DNA of 64,000 bases from Halieaceae bacterium (GTDB lineage: Bacteria; Pseudomonadota; Gammaproteobacteria; Pseudomonadales; Halieaceae). Where the stretch lies: the NCBI GenBank assembly GCA_902613175.1, contig CACMGJ010000002.1:62001-126000 (forward strand). Reading direction: 5' to 3'. Position numbers and translations under genes: made by a program. Shown in pieces: positions 49,410 through 57,761 of the stretch. The notes below the pieces were generated by a model. That model did no database searches, had not been told where the DNA came from, and saw nothing but the letters and a program-made list of their open reading frames with translations. Numbering within the stretch: the stretch's first letter is position 1; every line of letters begins with the position of its first letter.

Positions 49410-52400
49410 ATGACCAACTCCCTCAAACAAGTATCCGTGGCTGTAGCGATTGCTATATCGCTAGGCGCATCAGTAAATGCAGTTGCAAATACGACCACGT
49501 CGTCAATTCGTGGCACCGTGGCAACAGAGACTGGCGAATTATTTGCAAACGCCTCAATCAAAATTGTTCACACTCCCTCTGGTACGGTTTCGGCCACAAC
49601 CACAAACGAGAGCGGATCTTTTTCTGCTCGAAGTCTTCGCGTTGGCGGCCCCTATTCAATTGAGATCTCAGGCCCAGACTTCAAGAGCGTGACGATCGAT
49701 GATGTTTATCTGACTTTAGACTCAGCCCTTAACATGCCTGTGACCGTACAAGCGTCTGGCGCGATCGAAGAAATATTGGTAACAGCGTCGGCACTCGGTG
49801 ATGACGGCTTTCGGAATGAGGGTTTGAGTACAACGCTAGGACTCAGTGCTCTACAAGAAGTAGTGTCCATCGATCGTGATATCACTGACGCTGCGCAACT
49901 CGATCCGTTTGCCTCCGTCAATGTTCAAAGCGGTGGAGCCAAGGAGCTCTCGATTGCAGGCGCGAATAATCGCTTTAACTCTTTGACTATCGACGGCGTG
50001 GCATTGAACGACCGGTTTGGTTTGAACGCAAACGGTTACCCATCGCAGCGATCGCCAATCTCATACGACGCCATCGAATCATTGTCGATCCAAACAGCAC
50101 CTTTTGACGTTGAATACAACGGGTTTACCGGGGGCACTATCAATGCAGTCACCAAGTCGGGGACCAACCGCTTCGAAGGTTCGGTGGCGTACTACTCTAC
50201 TGACGATAGTATGATTGGCGACAAGAGCGGCGATGATGAGTTTGACTTCAACTTTGAAGAAGAGACTTTTGTGGCGACACTGGGTGGTCCCATTATCAAA
50301 GATAAGCTGTTTTTCTTCGTTGCCTATGACAAATACGAAGAAGTGGCTCCACTACAGAGCGGGCCTGCCGGTTCCGGTGCGTTAAATACCCGTGCGGGTA
50401 TTACGTCAGACGATGTGAACCAAGTTGCTCAGATCGTAAATGACGTGTGGGGTTTTGATATCGGCGGCTTCAGCAAGGGGCCGGCGGAAGACGAGAAGAT
50501 CCTGGCAAATATCGACTGGAATATTAGTGACAACCATCGCGCCAAATTTACTTACATTCAAACCGAAGGCAACACGATCAGAGAGCAAAACGGCAATAAC
50601 TTCCTCGCTTCTGATGTGAGATTGGGAGCATCCTCGGCCTGGTACGATCGTTCGGAAGAGGTAGAGAGCGTTATTGGTCACATTTTTAGCGATTGGACAG
50701 ATGACTTCTCAACTGAATTGAAAATCGCAAGTACGACGCAGGCGACAGGTCAGGATTCGCTCAATGGTGCTGAGTTCCCTTCCATGGCGGTTAAGTTGCG
50801 TGAGATAGAAGGCGAGGAACAATATCTGGTTTTTGGTCCTGACCGTTTCAGGCACGGCAACGAGCTCGATCAGGAATTCTTCCAGATTAAGTTTGTGGCG
50901 GAATACTCGATGGGCAATCATTTGCTCAAGGCAGGTATCGAGCGCGAGGACGTTGATGTAAATAACCTATTCGCTCAAAACGCAGAGGGTTCATATGTCT
51001 TCGATAGCGTGACTGATCTGCAGAACGCCACGGCATCCGGTTTGCTATACAACAACGCGATCACTAACGACGAGAATGATCTGCGAGCCATTTGGGGCTA
51101 TGAAACTACGTCGCTCTACATACAGGATAGTTGGAATGTAAGCGCAGACTTGGATGTTGACTTTGGGCTGCGCTACGACCGATATGCAAGCAATGGATCA
51201 ATTCGATTGAATAGCAACTTTGTCCAGCGCTACGGTTATGCCAATACCACAGATGTCGACGGCTTGGACGTCGTTTTACCAAGAGTGTCCTTTAAGTGGT
51301 ACGCCTCTGAAAACACCACTGTTCGCGGTGGTATCGGCGTCTTCAGCGGTGGCTCGCCGGGCGTATGGATTTCTAACAGTTATTCAAATGACGGGGTCAT
51401 TTCTGACAGCTCAAACGCTTTTGGCGTGGTTTCGGTCCCTACGACACCTGATGCAGCAACTGGTCAGTACATTCCTGCTGACGTACTAGCGGCACTCGCA
51501 AATGAGGCGCCGGATGGTTCTGTTAATGCGTTGAGTCCGGACTTTGAAATTCCAACGACAACAAAGATCAGTCTTGGTGTCGCTCATGAGAGGGACATCC
51601 CGTATCTGGGTGATGACTGGTTGCTGTCGGCAGACGTGCTTCACAACACAATCGATAACGCATCTTACTGGTATGATCAGCGATGCGAGCTACCAGTAGC
51701 TACTGCTCCAGACGGTCGTGGTGTCTACGACTGTAGTGGGGGTGGGTCTCGTGAAGCCATTGTGGTTGGTTCATACGACGGTGGTACGAGCACGTTGTTT
51801 GCTCTTTCAGCAACAAAAGAGTGGGAAACGCGCTTTGGCCAATTTGACATGTTTGCGAGCTACACTCATGCAGACGTGAAAGACATTGGTTACGGCACCT
51901 CGTCCACTGCCACTTCTAACTACTCAGATTTCGCCGCTTACGATCGCCAAGCGCCTCGCGAGGGAATCTCAAACTTCCAGGTTGAGCATCTTTTCAAACT
52001 CCGTCTGAACTGGCGTAAAGAGTTGATACCTGGGTACGAAACACGAGTTTCTCTATTCGGCACTCGGCGTAGTGGTCAGCCTTACAGCTACACTTTCTCT
52101 GAGAATAATAACTGTGTACTGGATGTCGGCGGCGGTCGTTGCCCTCGAGAGAGTCGTAATGACGACGCGGGACACCTCCTTTACGTGCCCAACGGGTTAA
52201 ATGACCCATTGTTCTCCCCGGCTTCTTTTGGTGGTGATATCGCTCAACAGCAGGCCTTTATCGACTATATCAATGGTTCTGAACTTGCACAGTACCGCGG
52301 CGGTATTGCGTCTCGTAACGGTGACAACTCTCCGATGACTAGTATTGTTGATCTGAGAATCCAGCAAGAGTTGCCAGCTTTCGATGGTGACCACTCCTTC

Positions 52401-52622
52401 CGCTTGTTTCTTGATATCGAAAACGTAGGAAATCTTTTGAACGATGACTGGGGTCGCATCGAGCGCACGCGTTATGAGTATGAGCGTGACGTTGTGTCCG
52501 CTGTCATCAATAACGGTCAGTATGAATACCTGCGCTTGAACAGTGATAGCAGTATCAAAAACTTGCAAGTTCTGAGTCAATCCGTCTGGCAGGTTCAGGT
52601 TGGTATCCGCTACGACTTCTGA
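49410..52622 (+). CDS. Oar-like TonB-dependent receptor
   Basis: A 1070-residue outer-membrane receptor with a signal peptide (1-26), then a carboxypeptidase-regulatory-like beta-sandwich (about 28-110: SIRGTVATETGELFANASIK), then the plug (IEEILVTAS; ELSIAGANNRFNSLTIDGV) and a barrel ending VQVGIRYDF. This layout is that of Oar-like receptors, which import large ligands such as peptides or glycans. TTAAAGAGG precedes the ATG. It has its own terminator. No enzyme gene beside it shows the ligand. Confidence 0.92.
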   Translation: MTNSLKQVSVAVAIAISLGASVNAVANTTTSSIRGTVATETGELFANASIKIVHTPSGTVSATTTNESGSFSARSLRVGGPYSIEISGPDFKSVTIDDVYLTLDSALNMPVTVQASGAIEEILVTASALGDDGFRNEGLSTTLGLSALQEVVSIDRDITDAAQLDPFASVNVQSGGAKELSIAGANNRFNSLTIDGVALNDRFGLNANGYPSQRSPISYDAIESLSIQTAPFDVEYNGFTGGTINAVTKSGTNRFEGSVAYYSTDDSMIGDKSGDDEFDFNFEEETFVATLGGPIIKDKLFFFVAYDKYEEVAPLQSGPAGSGALNTRAGITSDDVNQVAQIVNDVWGFDIGGFSKGPAEDEKILANIDWNISDNHRAKFTYIQTEGNTIREQNGNNFLASDVRLGASSAWYDRSEEVESVIGHIFSDWTDDFSTELKIASTTQATGQDSLNGAEFPSMAVKLREIEGEEQYLVFGPDRFRHGNELDQEFFQIKFVAEYSMGNHLLKAGIEREDVDVNNLFAQNAEGSYVFDSVTDLQNATASGLLYNNAITNDENDLRAIWGYETTSLYIQDSWNVSADLDVDFGLRYDRYASNGSIRLNSNFVQRYGYANTTDVDGLDVVLPRVSFKWYASENTTVRGGIGVFSGGSPGVWISNSYSNDGVISDSSNAFGVVSVPTTPDAATGQYIPADVLAALANEAPDGSVNALSPDFEIPTTTKISLGVAHERDIPYLGDDWLLSADVLHNTIDNASYWYDQRCELPVATAPDGRGVYDCSGGGSREAIVVGSYDGGTSTLFALSATKEWETRFGQFDMFASYTHADVKDIGYGTSSTATSNYSDFAAYDRQAPREGISNFQVEHLFKLRLNWRKELIPGYETRVSLFGTRRSGQPYSYTFSENNNCVLDVGGGRCPRESRNDDAGHLLYVPNGLNDPLFSPASFGGDIAQQQAFIDYINGSELAQYRGGIASRNGDNSPMTSIVDLRIQQELPAFDGDHSFRLFLDIENVGNLLNDDWGRIERTRYEYERDVVSAVINNGQYEYLRLNSDSSIKNLQVLSQSVWQVQVGIRYDF

Positions 52623-52646
52623 TTCCGGCCAAAGTTTCAATTCATT

Positions 52647-52677
52647 AAAAACCCCGGTTTTCGCCGGGGTTTTTTTA
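52647..52677 (+). terminator. Intrinsic terminator of the Oar-like receptor gene
   Basis: The stem AACCCCGG-TTTTCG-CCGGGGTT is followed by a T-run, 25 bases after the receptor stop. An A-run on the left makes it potentially bidirectional. Confidence 0.9.
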
Positions 52678-52879
52678 CGCCTGTACTTTAGTGTTCGTAC
52701 CCGCTCGGTATGCCGTTAGTTTTTCCCGCTACGGCTAAACTACATGATATCAGTGGGAACCATATGTGCTTAACATGAGGCTGAAGACAACGAGCCGAGT
52801 CACGTATCGGTGGTGCGTCGCTCTGGGAGATCCGAATCGGGGCCGAGTATCGCTTCTAATACACGGCTTTACATTTGAT

Positions 52880-52904
52880 AAGGCGCCTTAGTGCGCCTTT
52901 TCTT
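52880..52904 (+). terminator. Orphan intrinsic terminator
   Basis: The stem AAGGCGC/GCGCCTT is followed by TTCTT. It lies about 200 bases past the receptor terminator with no gene between, which hints at a small transcript ending here. Confidence 0.6.
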
Positions 52905-52918
52905 ATGAAATAAAAACA

Positions 52919-53048
52919 GTTACTTCTTGCTATTAAATAACTAAAAAGAATGTATATAATTATATATATGAATATAATGAATAATTAACACTAATTTTTG
53001 TTACTCTTTTTGAGTTGATAAGTAACATATGTCGTATTAGAAAGTAAC
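52919..53048. repeat. GTTACT/AGTAAC repeat cluster
   Basis: GTTACT occurs at 52919 and 53000, and its complement AGTAAC at 53021 and 53043 (another at 53392). The last three of the main group are spaced 21 and 22 bases, about two helical turns. The 53000/53021 pair forms an inverted repeat. They lie just upstream of the small frame at 53071 and may be binding sites. Confidence 0.4.
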
Positions 53049-53070
53049 ACAGTTATTGGAGTACGACATC

Positions 53071-53172
53071 ATGAGGGCGAAGTTACCCGCCATCCTCGAA
53101 AGCGCCAGCACAACGATTACCTTCATCGTGATGGTTTCTGTCCTTTTCTATTCCGTGGGCGCCATGGTGTGA
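53071..53172 (+). CDS. Possible 33-residue single-pass membrane peptide
   Basis: ATG at 53071 follows GGAG by 9 bases. The product begins MRAKLPAILESASTT and continues with one hydrophobic helix (ITFIVMVSVLFYSVGAMV). No family is recognised. The stop overlaps a second small frame (GTGA). A good ribosome site and the hydrophobic stretch favour translation, but a frame this short may be chance. Confidence 0.35.
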   Translation: MRAKLPAILESASTTITFIVMVSVLFYSVGAMV

Positions 53173-53324
53173 CTCGTTCCGCGGTCACTACGACACGAAC
53201 GGTCTTTGTGGTTAGCGTAATGGTCATGGCAATGATCAGTGAGCGGGGTCTGGCCTCTACGTTTCGTAAGCCACTCATTCGTCCAGTGTTCCCGACGCAT
53301 CCGATTGCTGCACAGCACGCATAG
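53169..53324 (+). CDS. Possible 51-residue small protein, coupled to the previous frame
   Basis: A GTG at 53169 overlaps the stop of the preceding frame in the GTGA pattern typical of coupled genes. The product has a short hydrophobic stretch near residues 10-23 (RTVFVVSVMVMAMI) and a basic, proline-containing tail. No homolog is recognised and no independent ribosome site is seen, so support is weak. Confidence 0.25.
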   Translation: MTRSAVTTTRTVFVVSVMVMAMISERGLASTFRKPLIRPVFPTHPIAAQHA

Positions 53325-53744
53325 AAGCGAATCATATTCTCTAGCAATCACCACTCATCGGAGTCTCTGATGCCTCAGAGAACTGGGTACAAGTAACTTC
53401 TAACCGATGCGGTCAGTCTCTTAAAGAAATTGTTTCGACGATATCACTCGATGGGTTATGAGATAGACGGTGAGATAGTTTACGAAAAGCCCCAAGCCTT
53501 AGCGTTCGATCGAGGTCCGAAGTTCGAGATAAAGATGCCTCGAGGTGGGTCTCACAGAGGCGACACTTAACCGACTTTTTAAGTCTCGTTTCATCCGGCT
53601 GCAGACGTCGTTGGATGCAATGTTATGCAGACATACCGGTGCTTGGTCTCGCGGTCTTAAAAACACCACGAATCGCCTCCTTTTTCATTTGGATGACTGC
53701 GCAAATGTCGGTATCGTGACGGCACACAATTTCCGGAAATTACG

Positions 53745-54974
53745 ATGCACAGTGTCCTCGGCATGCTTGCCATTGTGGCTTTCGCTTACGCAGTGTCGTC
53801 GAATCGACAGGCCGTGGCATGGAAAACGATCGGAATGGCGTTTGCCATTCAGTTTACTGTCGGTGGCATCGCTCTCTTCACGTCCTGGGGTAACCGGGCC
53901 TTGGGCGCTACCGCCGATGTCATTGGCTCACTGCTGAGCTACTCGCGCGCTGGCATTGATTTTATGTTCGGCGAGTTAGCGGCTTACGATGGTCCTATCG
54001 GCTTTGTCTTTGCCGTCAACGTGCTACCCGTGGTCGTCTTCTTTAGTGCTTTTATTGCAGTGCTGTATCACTTGGGTGTCATGATGTGGGTGGTGCGAAT
54101 CCTCGGAGGCGGATTGCGCCGCTTCCTTGGTAGCAGTCACGCCGAGTCTATGTCTGCTGCGGCGAATATTTTCGTGGGTCAGGCGGAGGCTCCGCTGGTT
54201 GTGAAACCGTTTATCCCCGCCATGACGCGATCCGAGTTGTTTGCCGTGATGGTCGGTGGCCTGTCTACCATTGCAGGCTCTGTGATGGCGGGTTACGTGG
54301 CGCTGGGAATCCCGCTGGAATATCTCGTAACCGCGAGTTTCATGGCAGCGCCTGGTGGCTTGATGATGGCGAAGCTTATCGAGCCTGAAACAGGGACACC
54401 GGTTGTCCCAAAGGCTGGTGACGACGCCACCACACCGCGTTACGTCAATATCATCGATGCGGCGGCGACCGGTGCTCTGGATGGCCTGAGGATGGCTGCG
54501 GCGATTGCCGCGATGCTGATTGCCTTTGTTGCATTGATCGCGCTGATTAACGGTCTACTGCAGTACTTTGGCGACTTCGTGGGCTTTGAGGACATAACGC
54601 TGGAGCTGCTCCTTGGCTACCTTTTGGGTCCGGTCGCCTGGCTACTCGGTATCCCATGGGCTGAGGCGTCTACTGCGGGGAGCCTCATTGGTCAGAAACT
54701 GATATTGAATGAATTTGTGGCCTACGTTGCCTTCTCCGGTGTCAGTGAGTCGCTATCGCCCATTGCACAAGCGGTGGTGATTTTTGCTCTTTGTGGTTTC
54801 GCCAATTTATCCTCGATTGCCATTCTGCTGGGCGGCTTGGGCGCTATTGCGCCGAGCAGACGCGATGATATTTCCCGGCTTGGAGTCAGGGCCTTGATCG
54901 CAGCTACTTTGGCCAATCTAATGAGCGCTGCGCTGGCTGGGTTCTTTCTATCGCTTCCGGGAGCCGCAGGTTAA
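53745..54974 (+). CDS. Concentrative nucleoside transporter (NupC/CNT family)
   Basis: A 409-residue inner-membrane symporter with about 8-10 hydrophobic helices. The CNT signatures are GQAEAPLVVKPFI (about residues 145-157) and LILNEFVAYVAFSG near the C-terminus, which line the nucleoside and cation sites. It imports nucleosides with Na+ or H+. The stop overlaps the next gene (TAATG), so the transporter and the oxygenase are probably made together. No nucleoside kinase or phosphorylase gene is near. Confidence 0.9.
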   Translation: MHSVLGMLAIVAFAYAVSSNRQAVAWKTIGMAFAIQFTVGGIALFTSWGNRALGATADVIGSLLSYSRAGIDFMFGELAAYDGPIGFVFAVNVLPVVVFFSAFIAVLYHLGVMMWVVRILGGGLRRFLGSSHAESMSAAANIFVGQAEAPLVVKPFIPAMTRSELFAVMVGGLSTIAGSVMAGYVALGIPLEYLVTASFMAAPGGLMMAKLIEPETGTPVVPKAGDDATTPRYVNIIDAAATGALDGLRMAAAIAAMLIAFVALIALINGLLQYFGDFVGFEDITLELLLGYLLGPVAWLLGIPWAEASTAGSLIGQKLILNEFVAYVAFSGVSESLSPIAQAVVIFALCGFANLSSIAILLGGLGAIAPSRRDDISRLGVRALIAATLANLMSAALAGFFLSLPGAAG

Positions 54975-55846
54975 TGGCTGATTCCGCACACGCGCGCCAC
55001 GCGAGCGAAGTGCGCGAACTCCCCCTGATTGATTACACCGCCTCGACTGCCCCCGAAGCTTTTTTCGACAGCCTGAAACAGTACGGGTTTGCTACCTTGA
55101 TTTCGCATCCACTGGACATGGAGCGAGTCAATCGCATCTACAGCGCGTGGCGCGCACATTTTGCCGAAGGAGTCGCATCTGAGTTCACGATGGATCCGAT
55201 AAGGCAGGACGGTTACTTCGCACTTGATCAGGCAGAGAGCGCGAAAGGGCAGGCCGTGCGCGACTACAAGGAATATTTCCAGTTCTATCGTTGGGGTCGC
55301 TGTCCCAGTCACTTAAAGCACGACCTGGAAGCGCACTTTGAAGATTGCCTCAGATTCTCTACGACGCTATTGCGCTGGGTGGCTGAGTACCTTCCTGCGG
55401 ATATCGTAAACCGTCTGTCCATGCCCCTTGAGTCCATGATCGAGGACAGTGCGCAAACCATGCTACGCGTTCTGCATTATCCGCCCGTCGAGTCGGGCGT
55501 CGTGTTACCCAGAGCCGCTGCTCACGAGGACATTAATCTACTGACCATTTTACCGGCATCCGATGGGCCCGGCCTCGAGCTTCAGTTGTCCGATGGTCAA
55601 TGGATCGAGGTGGTTAATCGTCCGAGTCAAGTGGTGGTGAATATTGGGGACATGCTGCAGGAGGCAACAGAGGAGTTTTTGCGATCTACGACCCATCGTG
55701 TCGCGTCACCTGATGACGGGCAGGCGGCGAGTGGTCGTATGTCGCTGCCCCTGTTTTTACATCCGAGGCCCGAGGTAACGCTGTCGTCCCGTTATACGGC
55801 AGATAGTTATCTTGGTGAGCGCCTGCAAGAGCTGGGTGTTATTTAG
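54974..55846 (+). CDS. Isopenicillin-N-synthase-like Fe(II)/2-oxoglutarate oxygenase
   Basis: A 290-residue non-heme iron oxygenase. The iron triad is His184-x-Asp186 in AAHEDINLLTIL and His241 in STTHRV; Arg255 and Ser257 in GRMSLPLFL bind 2-oxoglutarate. Such enzymes hydroxylate or desaturate small molecules. It overlaps the nucleoside transporter by one base and its last 8 bases overlap the convergent EamA gene. The substrate may be linked to the transporter, but this is only inferred from coupling. Confidence 0.85.
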   Translation: MADSAHARHASEVRELPLIDYTASTAPEAFFDSLKQYGFATLISHPLDMERVNRIYSAWRAHFAEGVASEFTMDPIRQDGYFALDQAESAKGQAVRDYKEYFQFYRWGRCPSHLKHDLEAHFEDCLRFSTTLLRWVAEYLPADIVNRLSMPLESMIEDSAQTMLRVLHYPPVESGVVLPRAAAHEDINLLTILPASDGPGLELQLSDGQWIEVVNRPSQVVVNIGDMLQEATEEFLRSTTHRVASPDDGQAASGRMSLPLFLHPRPEVTLSSRYTADSYLGERLQELGVI

Positions 55847-56750
55847 CTCGATCCAGCAATTGCTGCCCGGCGAGTCCAATGAGAATAATCACCAGCCCAA
55901 TCATCGTACTGCCGGCGATGAACTCCTTCAGCACCATACCAATTAGAACTAGCGACAGCGGTGGAGCCAAAAAAATAAGGCTACTAATACGGAGCGGATT
56001 ATCGGTCAGCCGCAGTGCATTCATCCAGAGTACGAATGCAATCCCCATTTCGAACAGACCAATATAGAGACCGCCTAGCAACGAGCCCATACCGACACTG
56101 GGCAGCTGTCCTGCAAGCCCTGTAATGACCCAGAGCAAGGGCAGGGCGGCGGAGAAATTGAGAAACAGGGCGATCTCCGGATCGATGCCATTCGCATCGA
56201 CGACCCGTGAATTGACTACCCAGGACAGACCCCAAATCACCGTCGAAAATAGTGCGAGTGCCACACCCGTAGGCTGATCAAACTGGAAAGACGTGAGGTT
56301 GCCATTGGTGGCAATAACCAGAATGCCAAGATAGCTGAGGAGAGCCAGTCCTGCTTCAGATTTAGCGGGGAGTTTTCGTGAGAACATGGAGGCAACCAGT
56401 GGCAGCGTCAGTCCCCAGGTGTAGTTGATTGCCATGGCGTCTTGGGCTGGCAACAGCTCATATGCCGTAAACAGAATCCAGTAATAAAAAGCCGGGTTGA
56501 TCAGTCCCAACAGTAAGCAACGTAAAATCAGCCCATTGCTCATCGTAGAAACCGATTTAAAGCTACCTGCCACAGCAACCCTGATACCAAAGAAGCACCA
56601 TGACACCGTCGCCGCGAGGGTAATCAGTGCCATCGGCGTACTGAACTCGAGCACCCACTTAAAGGCGGTGGCCATGGTGCTCCACAGCCCTACCGCGGCT
56701 AACGCGCAGATAAGCGCGCGTTTATTCGATGCAGATGAATGATCAGGCAT
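55839..56750 (-). CDS. EamA-family (DMT) transporter
   Basis: A 303-residue inner-membrane protein with ten hydrophobic helices in two EamA repeats (about 12-140 and 155-300). The frame extends to 56855, but the ATG at 56750 starts MPDHSSASNKRALICALAAV, leading straight into the first helix, and avoids an odd extension. This family exports metabolites or amino acids, and the substrate is unknown. It is divergent from the gamma carbonic anhydrase gene. Confidence 0.82.
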   Translation of the reverse strand: MPDHSSASNKRALICALAAVGLWSTMATAFKWVLEFSTPMALITLAATVSWCFFGIRVAVAGSFKSVSTMSNGLILRCLLLGLINPAFYYWILFTAYELLPAQDAMAINYTWGLTLPLVASMFSRKLPAKSEAGLALLSYLGILVIATNGNLTSFQFDQPTGVALALFSTVIWGLSWVVNSRVVDANGIDPEIALFLNFSAALPLLWVITGLAGQLPSVGMGSLLGGLYIGLFEMGIAFVLWMNALRLTDNPLRISSLIFLAPPLSLVLIGMVLKEFIAGSTMIGLVIILIGLAGQQLLDRAK

Positions 56751-56829
56751 AACTGAGGAGGCTGTATTCCTGTGGTTCCAATGGCGTAGACTCTGCGCAG
56801 AGTTAATCAACGCCTGTAAGGAGTTAACG

Positions 56830-57378
56830 ATGGGCCATATTAGTGAGAATGTCACCTTAGATAATCCAGCCTTTATTCATGAGTCAGCGTGGCTCTACGG
56901 CAAGGTCACCATTGGCCCGGGTGCATCGGTATGGCCAAATGTGGTAACGCGCGCAGAAAACTTTGAGATCCGCATCGGCGCGCGCACCAACATTCAGGAC
57001 TTTGTCATGATTCACGTTGGTGCTGCGTCACCTACCATCGTTGGCGAAGACTGCTCCATTACTCACCATGCGACCCTGCACGGATGCACCATTGGTGATC
57101 GATGTCTTATTGGCATCAATGCGACCATCATGGACGGTGCCAAAATCGGGAATAACTGCATTGTCGCAGGGCATACGATTGTCACCGAGGGAAGCGAGTT
57201 TCCCGACAACACCATCATTGCGGGTGTTCCAGGAAAGGCTGTCGCGTCTCGTGATTGTGGTGATGCCAATTTAGTGAACGCCAAGTTCTACAGTGCCATG
57301 GCCGACACCTACGCTAACGGCGAAGATCGACTGTCGAAAGAACAGGTTGACGAGGTTCTGGGCTCGATTGGTCAGTAA
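56830..57378 (+). CDS. Gamma-carbonic-anhydrase-family protein
   Basis: A 182-residue left-handed beta-helix protein like YrdA and PaaY. Hexapeptide repeats run through most of it. The metal histidines are His62 in FVMIHVG, His79 (or His80) in SITHHATLHGC, and His84. The conserved Arg-Gly-Asp of the archetype is Arg41-Ala-Glu here, with Gln56-Asp57 kept. It may have carbonic anhydrase or acyl-CoA thioesterase-like activity. AAGGAG precedes the ATG. It is convergent with the rhodanese-SulP pair. Confidence 0.85.
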   Translation: MGHISENVTLDNPAFIHESAWLYGKVTIGPGASVWPNVVTRAENFEIRIGARTNIQDFVMIHVGAASPTIVGEDCSITHHATLHGCTIGDRCLIGINATIMDGAKIGNNCIVAGHTIVTEGSEFPDNTIIAGVPGKAVASRDCGDANLVNAKFYSAMADTYANGEDRLSKEQVDEVLGSIGQ

Positions 57379-57407
57379 GGCAATGTCTCAGCAAATAGTC
57401 ACTCGGA

Positions 57408-57761
57408 CTACGGCTGCTCGAGTGCCCGCTCGAGTTGCGTCATGGGGCCGCCGTCAAAAACCAGTTGAAAGCCCGCTTCCTTGAGCAAGGTCTTTGCTTG
57501 CGCAGACCTACGTCCGCTGCGGCAGTAGACAATGACTTCCTCATCGAGCTCGACGCCCATGTCGAGTAAGGTACCGGGGAGGCCCTGAAGCGGATGATTG
57601 AGCGCGCCATCGATAGCACTGGAGGCGTATTCACCCTCGGAGCGCACTTCGACAATAAAGGGAGAGCCCAGGCCCTGCTGGATCTTGACGAGATCGTCTG
57701 CCGCCTGAACCCACAGACTGGAAACGGTGAATAAGAGGGCGCTGAGTCGCGCCCCTGTCAT
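57408..57761 (-). CDS. Periplasmic rhodanese-like protein
   Basis: A 117-residue single-domain rhodanese with a signal peptide (MTGARLSALLFTVSSLWVQA). The active-site loop is VYCRSGRRS with Cys80, so the nucleophile is kept. It resembles PspE/GlpE-type sulfurtransferases that move sulfane sulfur to cyanide or other acceptors. It overlaps the SulP gene by one base (TAATG) and is probably co-translated with it, hinting at sulfur chemistry. Confidence 0.85.
   Translation of the reverse strand: MTGARLSALLFTVSSLWVQAADDLVKIQQGLGSPFIVEVRSEGEYASSAIDGALNHPLQGLPGTLLDMGVELDEEVIVYCRSGRRSAQAKTLLKEAGFQLVFDGGPMTQLERALEQP

Larger units (their letters stand above)
52678..53744 (+). other. AT-rich 1-kb stretch without a recognised gene
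   Basis: Nothing here matches a known family. It holds an orphan terminator (52880-52904), two TATAAT boxes (52955, 52973), five GTTACT/AGTAAC copies, two tiny overlapping frames (53071-53324), and a 39-codon ORF at 53451-53570 (MGYEIDGEIVYEKPQALAF...). Base composition from 52900 to 53060 is far more AT-rich than its neighbours, a possible sign of foreign or regulatory DNA. Confidence 0.6.

Noticed and set aside
52740-52880. tRNA gene in the spacer after the Oar-like receptor
   Set aside because: No cloverleaf with GTTCRA-type T-loop or acceptor pairing could be found.
53545-53937. 130-codon plus-strand frame overlapping the nucleoside transporter start
   Set aside because: No family features, it runs deep into the transporter gene in another frame, and its GTG start has no clear ribosome site.
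56751-56855. Extended start of the EamA transporter
   Set aside because: It would overlap the divergent gamma carbonic anhydrase start and add residues unlike the family.
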